From: Candidatus Peregrinibacteria bacterium
GTDB taxonomy: Bacteria; Patescibacteriota; Gracilibacteria; UBA1369; LOWO2-01-FULL-3
Reading direction: 5' to 3'
Assembly (NCBI GenBank): GCA_007133095.1
Contig: SLNK01000022.1
Coordinates: forward strand, 1-5,897
DNA: 5,897 nucleotides
Positions 1 to 4,881 of this stretch are shown here, in pieces (position 1 is the stretch's first letter; each line of letters starts with the position of its first letter). A program made the position numbers and the translations under genes. The notes below the pieces were generated by a model. The model did not search any database. It saw only the letters and a list, made by a program, of their open reading frames with translations, and was not told where the DNA came from.

Positions 1-26
1 GAAGCTTTTGTTTCTTCTTCAGCCAT
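1..26 (-). CDS. rplL: Ribosomal protein L7/L12, N-terminal codons only (partial)
   Basis: On the minus strand an ATG at 26-24 opens a frame reading MAEEETKA before the window ends, so only eight full codons are visible. An acidic, Ala/Glu/Lys-rich start and a position directly after rplJ match the usual rplJ-rplL order; the call rests mainly on this synteny. L7/L12 forms the multimeric stalk that sits on L10 and recruits translation GTPases. The 39-nt gap to the rplJ stop (27-65) is AT-rich and contains no obvious terminator or Shine-Dalgarno motif, so co-transcription with rplJ is expected. A different short acidic protein is possible but unlikely. Confidence 0.75.
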
Positions 27-65
27 AATAATTTTGGGTTAAAGTAAATAAAATATGATAAAAAT

Positions 66-602
66 TTAAGCTGATGCTTTTTCTTTCTGTTCACGAATTC
101 CATCAAGAGCACGGACAAATCCTGAAACCGTATTGTTGAGAACTCCGTGAAATCCCTGAATGGGAGACTTGATGACATAAATAAATTTGCCGAGTAGTTC
201 TTCCATCCCGGGCAGCTGGGCAAGTTCCTTTGTTTCTTCAACGGAAAGAACACGTCCCTCAAACAAAGATCCCCTTAACTTAAGATTTTCGTTTTTCTTG
301 GCAAGCTGATGGATTATTTTAGCCGCTGAGATTTCGTCTTCCATTCCGAAAGCGGCACCAACCGGACCTTCAAAAACATCTTCGGGGATTTCTCCGAAAC
401 CGCATTCTTTGGATGCAATATTCATCAGAGTTTTCTTCGCAACCTTAAAATGAACACCTTTCTCACGCAGTTTCTCACGAAGATCTTTAAGATCTTTAAC
501 CGACATCCCCCTATAATCCGCGAACACAACAGCTTTCGCGTTTTTCACATCTTCAACAAGTTCCTTTAAAATTTCTGATTTTTGATCCTTTGTTAATGGC
601 AT
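66..602 (-). CDS. rplJ: Large-subunit ribosomal protein L10 (uL10)
   Basis: This 178-residue protein has the usual length for bacterial L10, which anchors L7/L12 dimers to the ribosome as the base of the stalk. The N-terminal rRNA-binding part shows the family pattern: MPLTKDQKSEIL, then FADYRGMSV (about 27-35), LREKLREKGVHFKVAKKTL (41-59, where many homologs have KNTL) and FEGPVGAAFG (77-86). It continues with LRGSLFEG (109-116) and LAQLPGMEELLGKF (128-140), and the C-terminal helix expected to bind L7/L12 spans about 145-178. The frame stays open upstream to 737, but the ATG at 602 is chosen because family similarity starts there and because the upstream stretch is a structured leader. No Shine-Dalgarno sequence precedes the start. 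It is followed by rplL and is probably autoregulated through the leader. The stop is TAA. Confidence 0.95.
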   Translation of the reverse strand: MPLTKDQKSEILKELVEDVKNAKAVVFADYRGMSVKDLKDLREKLREKGVHFKVAKKTLMNIASKECGFGEIPEDVFEGPVGAAFGMEDEISAAKIIHQLAKKNENLKLRGSLFEGRVLSVEETKELAQLPGMEELLGKFIYVIKSPIQGFHGVLNNTVSGFVRALDGIREQKEKASA

Positions 603-615
603 GATAAGTAAAATT

Positions 616-645
616 AAAAAATCTCGAGCCACATAGACATCGAGA
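616..645 (-). terminator. Candidate intrinsic terminator (attenuator) upstream of rplJ
   Basis: On the minus strand TCTCGA (640-645) and TCGAGA (622-627) form a 6-bp stem with a 12-nt loop, followed at once by six U (616-621). The stem is short and would be weak alone, as expected for a conditional attenuator. It lies 13 nt before the rplJ ATG, so it would block the gene when the competing antiterminator is not formed. Confidence 0.65.
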
Positions 646-689
646 CAAAACATAAAATTCTTGCTACAAGCGTGAATTTTTTTGTCTCG
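641..689 (-). promoter_or_regulatory. Candidate antiterminator hairpin in the rplJ leader
   Basis: CGAGACAAAA (minus strand of 680-689) pairs perfectly with TTTTGTCTCG (minus strand of 641-650), giving 10 bp. Inside it, AAATTC (674-679) pairs with GAATTT (655-660) for a further 6 bp, with a 4-nt bulge at 651-654 on one side. The 3' arm shares bases 641-645 with the 5' arm of the terminator, so the two folds exclude each other. This longer hairpin forms first during transcription and would favour read-through into rplJ unless disturbed. Confidence 0.7.
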
Positions 690-739
690 GCGGGTCTTAT
701 TTCGATTGAAAACCGATGCCCACTGTCTATGACGCAAGC

Positions 740-768
740 AATATAACGACAGCTAAAAAAATTGTCAA
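740..768 (-). promoter_or_regulatory. Sigma70-type promoter for rplJ-rplL
   Basis: Reading the minus strand, TTGACA (763-768) matches the -35 consensus exactly, followed by a 17-nt spacer and TATATT (740-745), one mismatch from TATAAT. Transcription should start near 733-735. It is the closest promoter match seen in this intergenic region and fits the high expression needed for ribosomal stalk proteins. Its -35 box overlaps that of the divergent miaA promoter. Confidence 0.8.
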
Positions 769-790
769 AGGAAAATCTGTCCACTACAAT
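762..790 (+). promoter_or_regulatory. Sigma70-type promoter for miaA (predicted leaderless transcript)
   Basis: TTGTCA (762-767, one mismatch) is followed by a 17-nt spacer and TACAAT (785-790, one mismatch). The usual 6-nt discriminator puts the transcription start at 797, which is the first base of the miaA ATG. The -35 shares bases 763-767 with the rplJ -35 on the other strand. Weaker alternatives upstream, such as TTGAAA at 706-711 with TATGAC at 728-733, would give a longer leader. Confidence 0.6.
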
Positions 791-796
791 ACCCAC

Positions 797-1714
797 ATGA
801 ATTTTGAAAAGGACCTAACATCCTTCCTCAAATCCGCGAAGAAACCTTTGATAGTTGTGCTGGGCCCAACGGCTTCCGGCAAAACCGGCCTTTCATTAAA
901 CATGGCGAAGAAAATTAACGGAGAAATAATTTCCGCCGACTCTCGCCAAATTTACAGAGATATGGAAATAGCTACGGACACAATCCCCCCGGAAGAAAGA
1001 AAGGGAATTCCGCATCACATGCTTGGAATTGCGGATCCGGAAGAAGAATTTACGCTTTCAGACTACAAAAAAATCGCACTCCAAACGATTGAAGAAATAC
1101 ACGGGAGGAAAAAGGTCCCGATAATTGTTGGGGGGACGGGCCTTTATATCAGCGCCATAATAGAAAAATATGACATGCGCGCAATTCCGCCCGACAAAAA
1201 ATTAAGAGAAAAACTGGAACAAGAAGCACAGGAAAAAGGAAAAGAATATGTCCATGAAAAATTGGAAAAAACGGATCCCGAAGCTGCAAAAAGAATTCAT
1301 CCGAACAACTTGAGATACGTAATAAGAGCGATAGAAAAAGCGCAAGCGGAAGAAGAAAAAGGCAAGCCCGAAGAAATCGCCCCGAAATTTGATACATTTT
1401 TAATCGGGATAGAGCGTCCGCGTGAAGAACTCTACGAAAAGATCAACAAAAGAGTGGACGAACAAATAGAAAAAGGGTTGGTGGAGGAAGTAAAAAAACT
1501 CGTCAAAAAAGGTTATGACGAAAAGCTTCCTTCCATGTCTTCGTTGGGAGTGAAAGAAATAATCCCTTATATAAAAGGAGAAATGTCACTGGATGAGTGC
1601 GCGGAAATTCTTAAAAAAAACACACGCAACTATGCAAAGCGCCAAATGACGTGGTGGAGGACAAGACATATCGCGCAAAAAGTCAACGTTGTCAGCGGCG
1701 ACAACCTCCCCTAA
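797..1714 (+). CDS. miaA: tRNA dimethylallyltransferase (tRNA A37 isopentenyltransferase)
   Basis: MiaA transfers a dimethylallyl group from DMAPP to N6 of A37 in tRNAs reading codons that start with U, which stabilises codon-anticodon pairing. The 305-residue product is close to the usual 300-315. Visible features are a P-loop GPTASGKT (23-30), SADSRQIYRDMEIAT (46-60, the conserved DS-Q-Y substrate region), IPHHMLG (71-77), VGGTGLYI (111-118), NNLRYVIRAIE (170-180) and the C-terminal signature SSLGVKEI (248-255) with NTRNYAKRQMTWWR (275-288). The frame is open from an ATG at 716, but 797 is chosen because the upstream part is not family-like and overlaps the rplJ promoter and leader. No Shine-Dalgarno site is present; the predicted transcript starts at the ATG. 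It heads an operon with recJ 32 nt downstream. All key motifs are intact. Confidence 0.95.
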   Translation: MNFEKDLTSFLKSAKKPLIVVLGPTASGKTGLSLNMAKKINGEIISADSRQIYRDMEIATDTIPPEERKGIPHHMLGIADPEEEFTLSDYKKIALQTIEEIHGRKKVPIIVGGTGLYISAIIEKYDMRAIPPDKKLREKLEQEAQEKGKEYVHEKLEKTDPEAAKRIHPNNLRYVIRAIEKAQAEEEKGKPEEIAPKFDTFLIGIERPREELYEKINKRVDEQIEKGLVEEVKKLVKKGYDEKLPSMSSLGVKEIIPYIKGEMSLDECAEILKKNTRNYAKRQMTWWRTRHIAQKVNVVSGDNLP

Positions 1715-1746
1715 ATTAAGAAGAGCGCAAAAATTAAAAAATCGAG

Positions 1747-3414
1747 ATGTCTCTGCGAGGGAAAAAGTGGCTTATAAAGAATGCCGATAATCAAAAAGAA
1801 CTCTTTCAAAAATTGCTTGAAAATCGCAACCTGAACGAGGATTTTGAGATGGAGAATTTCCACGACCCTTTTCTTTTTTCTGAAATGAAAAAAGCCGTGG
1901 GCAGAATTGAAAAGGCGATAAAAGAAAAAGAGCGCATAATAATCTTTGGAGACTATGATGTTGACGGCATAAGCGGCACGGCGATTTTAATGCATACATT
2001 GAAGGAAATCGGGGCAGAAGTTTCTTGTCGGGTACCGAACAGACTGGATGACGGCTACGGCCTTTCGGTAAAATTCATAAAAGAATTCGAAGAAAAAAAA
2101 GTCGGGTTGATAATAACCGTTGACTGCGGCATTTCCGGAAAGATCCCAATAGCTCACGCAAAAGAAAAGGGAATAGAAACGATAATAACAGATCACCATA
2201 CAATCCCCGCAGAATTTCCTTCAGAGGCATTCGCAATAATACACCCAAAATTGGCGAATTCCGGCTATCCGTTCGAGGACCTGACCGGTGCGGGCGTCGC
2301 GCTGAAACTGGCTCACGCGCTAATCCAAACAAAAGTTAATTCTGAAAAAAAGGAAGATTTTCTGGAATCTCTACTGGATCTTGCGTCACTGGGAACAGTT
2401 GCGGATTTGGGGCCTCTCCTGAACGAAAATCGCTTAATAGTAAAGAGGGGGCTCAAAATACTCAGCAATACAAGATGGGCTGGATTGAGGCGGATCAAAG
2501 AACTGGCAAACTTAAAAGACGGTGATTTGGTGGACACGCATAACATCGGGTACCATCTCGCTCCCAGAATAAACGCGGCGGGAAGAATAGGGGATCCTTA
2601 CATACCGCTTTTACTCTTGCTTCAAAAAGAATTGACCTCTCAAACGCAATACCTGGGAGAGTCTTTGGAAAATTTGAACAAGGAAAGGCAGAAAATGACA
2701 GAAACCGCCTTGGGAGAGGCGGAGCAGATCCTGTCTTCACCGAAAGATCAATTTATTCTGATAGCGCAAAATTCTGACTGGCACGTCGGAGTTCTGGGCC
2801 TTATAGCAGGAAAGCTTGCGGAAAAGCACGGACGCCCGGCAATCATAATGCAAGATTTTGGAGACATGCTAACGGGATCCGCAAGAAGCCCGCAGTACTT
2901 CAACATTATAGAGGCGATTACTCACTGCAAGGAGCATCTTTCCGGTTTCGGAGGGCACGCACAAGCGGCGGGATTCAATGTAAAAAAGGAAAATCTACAG
3001 GCCTTCAAAGAAAAAATTTCAGACTACGCAAAAAAAATACTAAAGGGGAAGGAACTCAAATCCATCATTGAGATAGACTGTGAAATAAAGGAGCCCGAAA
3101 TCAGTTTCAATACAATAGAGAAAATTCAGGAGCTGGCCCCTTTCGGGATAGGAAACCAAAAACCAACCTTCTTGATTAAAAACATAGAGCCTCTTTTTAT
3201 ACAGCAGGTCGGGAGAACGGCTGATCACATGAAATTTCAAATCAATATCGGCGGAAAAAAATATGGAGTCATAGCATTTGGAATGGGGAAATTAGCTGAT
3301 GAACTCCGGATCTTGAGAAAAATGGATATGGTTTTCCATTTGGAAATAAACAGATGGAACAATAAGGAGAGCATACAACTGCAGGCTCTGGACTTTGAGG
3401 CTTGTCAGCAGTAA
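1747..3414 (+). CDS. recJ: Single-stranded-DNA-specific 5'-3' exonuclease RecJ
   Basis: RecJ degrades single-stranded DNA 5' to 3' in recombinational, base-excision and mismatch repair, using metal ions bound by the DHH core. The 555-residue length is typical. The DHH domain carries motif I GDYDVDG (68-74), motif II TVDCG (124-128), motif III DHH (149-151), GAGVALKL (181-188), TVADLGPLL (217-225, with the motif IV Asp at 220) and PRINAAGR (273-280). The DHHA1 domain follows, with HVGVLGLIAGKLAEK (346-360) and GFGGHAQAAGF (400-410), then a C-terminal OB-fold-like part containing LAPFGIGNQKPTF (463-475). All catalytic motifs are present, so it should be active. The ATG at 1747 gives a normal N-terminus (KKWLI near residue 6), though no Shine-Dalgarno site is visible. 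It lies 32 nt after miaA and 11 nt before the SLH gene, consistent with one transcript. Confidence 0.96.
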   Translation: MSLRGKKWLIKNADNQKELFQKLLENRNLNEDFEMENFHDPFLFSEMKKAVGRIEKAIKEKERIIIFGDYDVDGISGTAILMHTLKEIGAEVSCRVPNRLDDGYGLSVKFIKEFEEKKVGLIITVDCGISGKIPIAHAKEKGIETIITDHHTIPAEFPSEAFAIIHPKLANSGYPFEDLTGAGVALKLAHALIQTKVNSEKKEDFLESLLDLASLGTVADLGPLLNENRLIVKRGLKILSNTRWAGLRRIKELANLKDGDLVDTHNIGYHLAPRINAAGRIGDPYIPLLLLLQKELTSQTQYLGESLENLNKERQKMTETALGEAEQILSSPKDQFILIAQNSDWHVGVLGLIAGKLAEKHGRPAIIMQDFGDMLTGSARSPQYFNIIEAITHCKEHLSGFGGHAQAAGFNVKKENLQAFKEKISDYAKKILKGKELKSIIEIDCEIKEPEISFNTIEKIQELAPFGIGNQKPTFLIKNIEPLFIQQVGRTADHMKFQINIGGKKYGVIAFGMGKLADELRILRKMDMVFHLEINRWNNKESIQLQALDFEACQQ

Positions 3415-3425
3415 AATAAGCACGT

Positions 3426-4715
3426 ATGAAAAAAATATCGGCCTCAATCCTAATAATAGCTTTGACTTGCACCTCTACGGCATGGGCGGGGCATGACGAA
3501 GTGGGAACCGAAAACTGGTACAAATACAACAATCACTCGGGATCTCACAGTTTTTCGCTTAAATTTCCAACCGATTGGAAGGTGAAGACATTCGGCCCGG
3601 AAGAAAGAGGGTTTTTGCCGGAAGAAAAAATCTCTGACGAACCGGTATTGATGGTAAGACAATTCGAAGGATACACATACAACGAAGTGATAACACACTA
3701 CAAAAAACCAACGGTCAGTTTTGTGGAGGCATACGACTTTTTATTAGAAACGCCGACAGAAGAAGTGATTGCAAAAAAAGCCTATTTTGCAGAGAAAGAA
3801 ACGGGAGACACAATAAGCAAAACAATGATAAGACGAGGCAGCCAAATCGTTGTAATAAGCCAAAAAAACGATGAATATAAAGAGGTAACAGACGCAATAA
3901 TAAGTTCCTTCACTTTTACCGATAACTGGAGTGCGTACATAGATTTTATTGATAAACACACTTTTATAATGCCGTCCAACTACACAGCGGAAAAAACACG
4001 CGAAGGGATAATCGTAAAAAACATGGCCGAAAAAGAGGTTCTTAACATAAAAGAAGATACCATAACGGACATCGCGCAGACTCACATAACAAAAAAAATA
4101 AGAGAAAGTTTCGAATTTTTCGATATACCGGTTTACAGCACATATCCATTTATGAATTTCATAGACGTGAGGGAAAATCATGCAAACGCCGAGGCAATAA
4201 ACGAACTTGTGGAAAGAGGAATTATAGGCGGATATGGAGACGGGACTTTTCGCCCGGATGATTCGATAACAAGAGCGGAGTTGGTAAAAATGATAATTCC
4301 TCCGATATTGCAAATGGTTATAAACACGGGGATATTCAAAAATTGTTTTATAGACGCCAAAGAAGAATGGTTTGAATCTCACGTTTGTTTTGCGAAAGCT
4401 ATGGGGTGGATTGACGGATATCAGGACGGAACATTTAGACCTGAAGAAAAAGTGAATCGGGCGGAGGGTCTAAAGTTAATTCTGGAATCCGCCAAAAGAG
4501 GGAAAATAAGTGCGAACGAGAGTCTAAAAGAAAATATTGTTGACGATGTCTCCGCAGAGGATTGGTATGCAAAATATTTCATTCACGCGGACAATCGTGA
4601 CCTCCTGGATAAGCAACATATATCTTGGGATGGCGAAAAATACCGATACCACCCTTCGGAAGAAATCACCAGAAAAGAGGTTGCGGAAATGATTTTTAGG
4701 ATAAAATATAAGTAA
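3426..4715 (+). CDS. Secreted protein with C-terminal S-layer homology (SLH) repeats
   Basis: This 429-residue protein starts with a Sec signal peptide: MKK, a hydrophobic core ILIIALTC and an AWA cleavage site near residue 21. ALTC is a poor lipobox, so a lipoprotein is unlikely. Residues about 41-165 begin with FSLKFPTDWKV and end with AIISSFTF, a pattern like small PsbP/Mog1-type extracellular domains (tentative). Residues 171-235 may be a second, unrecognised domain. Three SLH repeats follow: about 244-290 (GYGDGTFRPDD, ITRAE), 307-355 (GYQDGTFRPEE, VNRAE) and 371-427 (degenerate, ITRKE). SLH domains typically anchor proteins to cell-wall polymers or the S-layer, so a surface location is inferred. 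C307 and C321 in SLH2 could form a disulfide. It is the last gene before the terminator at 4722-4763. The role of the N-terminal domains is unknown. Confidence 0.85.
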   Translation: MKKISASILIIALTCTSTAWAGHDEVGTENWYKYNNHSGSHSFSLKFPTDWKVKTFGPEERGFLPEEKISDEPVLMVRQFEGYTYNEVITHYKKPTVSFVEAYDFLLETPTEEVIAKKAYFAEKETGDTISKTMIRRGSQIVVISQKNDEYKEVTDAIISSFTFTDNWSAYIDFIDKHTFIMPSNYTAEKTREGIIVKNMAEKEVLNIKEDTITDIAQTHITKKIRESFEFFDIPVYSTYPFMNFIDVRENHANAEAINELVERGIIGGYGDGTFRPDDSITRAELVKMIIPPILQMVINTGIFKNCFIDAKEEWFESHVCFAKAMGWIDGYQDGTFRPEEKVNRAEGLKLILESAKRGKISANESLKENIVDDVSAEDWYAKYFIHADNRDLLDKQHISWDGEKYRYHPSEEITRKEVAEMIFRIKYK

Positions 4716-4721
4716 TGTAAG

Positions 4722-4763
4722 AAGACCCCGGTTTTTATCAAACTAAAAAAAGGGGGTCTTTTT
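4722..4763 (+). terminator. Intrinsic terminator of the miaA-recJ-SLH operon
   Basis: AAGACCCC (4722-4729) pairs perfectly with GGGGTCTT (4753-4760). The stem can extend inward through a T5 (4732-4736) and A-run (4745-4751) after a small bulge. A run of five T (4759-4763) closes the 3' side. It begins 7 nt after the SLH stop codon. The minus-strand version lacks a good U-tract, so it should act mainly on plus-strand transcription. Confidence 0.9.
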
Positions 4764-4775
4764 ACAAGTAATTCA

Positions 4776-4803
4776 TTGAAAAAATCTCCTCTATTGATAT
4801 AAT
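4776..4803 (+). promoter_or_regulatory. Distal promoter P1 of the DHH gene
   Basis: TTGAAA (4776-4781) and a perfect TATAAT (4798-4803) are separated by 16 nt, and TGA directly before the -10 makes an extended -10 element. Transcription would start near 4808-4811, giving a leader of about 72 nt. It lies just after the operon terminator, as expected for a new transcription unit. Confidence 0.7.
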
Positions 4804-4829
4804 CAAAACCTTTTTGGTCGTACAAGGGG

Positions 4830-4858
4830 TTGACATGGAAGAAGAAGTGTTTTAGAAT
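4830..4858 (+). promoter_or_regulatory. Proximal promoter P2 of the DHH gene
   Basis: A perfect TTGACA (4830-4835) is followed by a 17-nt spacer and TAGAAT (4853-4858, one mismatch). Transcription would start near A4865, leaving a leader of about 17 nt with no Shine-Dalgarno motif. P1 and P2 are about 55 nt apart and point the same way, so the gene may have two start sites. Confidence 0.7.
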
Positions 4859-4881
4859 ATCGAAATACACAATAACAAAAG

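Larger units (their letters stand above)
603..734 (-). promoter_or_regulatory. rplJ leader RNA (L10-leader-type attenuator)
   Basis: The predicted transcript begins near 733-735 and runs about 130 nt to the rplJ start. It holds three parts in 5' to 3' order: a 5' domain that can pair GGUUUU (minus strand of 709-714) with AAGACC (693-698), a long antiterminator hairpin (641-689), and a terminator hairpin with a U-tract (616-645) that overlaps it. In several bacteria, L10 or the L10-L7/L12 complex binds the leader of its own mRNA, and in Bacillus-type leaders this promotes early termination. The layout here fits that logic. I have not matched it to the Rfam L10 leader model, so the protein-binding domain is inferred from position and fold. 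Confidence 0.75.

Noticed and set aside
603..737. Upstream 45-codon extension of rplJ on the minus strand
   Set aside because: The extension is not L10-like, covers the attenuator hairpins and begins about at the predicted transcription start. The ATG at 602 matches the family N-terminus.
716..796. Upstream 27-codon extension of miaA from the ATG at 716
   Set aside because: It overlaps both divergent promoters and the rplJ leader, and MiaA proteins normally begin shortly before the P-loop.
611..1749. Similar strings ATTAAAAAATC near 614-624 and 1735-1745
   Set aside because: They are short and AT-rich. At the first site the string is explained by the terminator U-tract; the second has no matching structure, so a true repeat is not supported.
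3744..4382. Long minus-strand open frame (212 codons) opposite the SLH gene
   Set aside because: Its product is rich in Phe, Tyr and Cys with no domain pattern, as expected for an antisense shadow of an A-rich gene. The plus-strand gene has a signal peptide and SLH repeats.
4835..4855. Mini-ORF reading MEEEVF and stop, preceded by AAGGGG, in the leader of the P1 transcript
   Set aside because: It is only six codons long, and it overlaps the -35 and -10 boxes of P2, which explain the same bases. No competing hairpins were seen that would make it an attenuating leader peptide.
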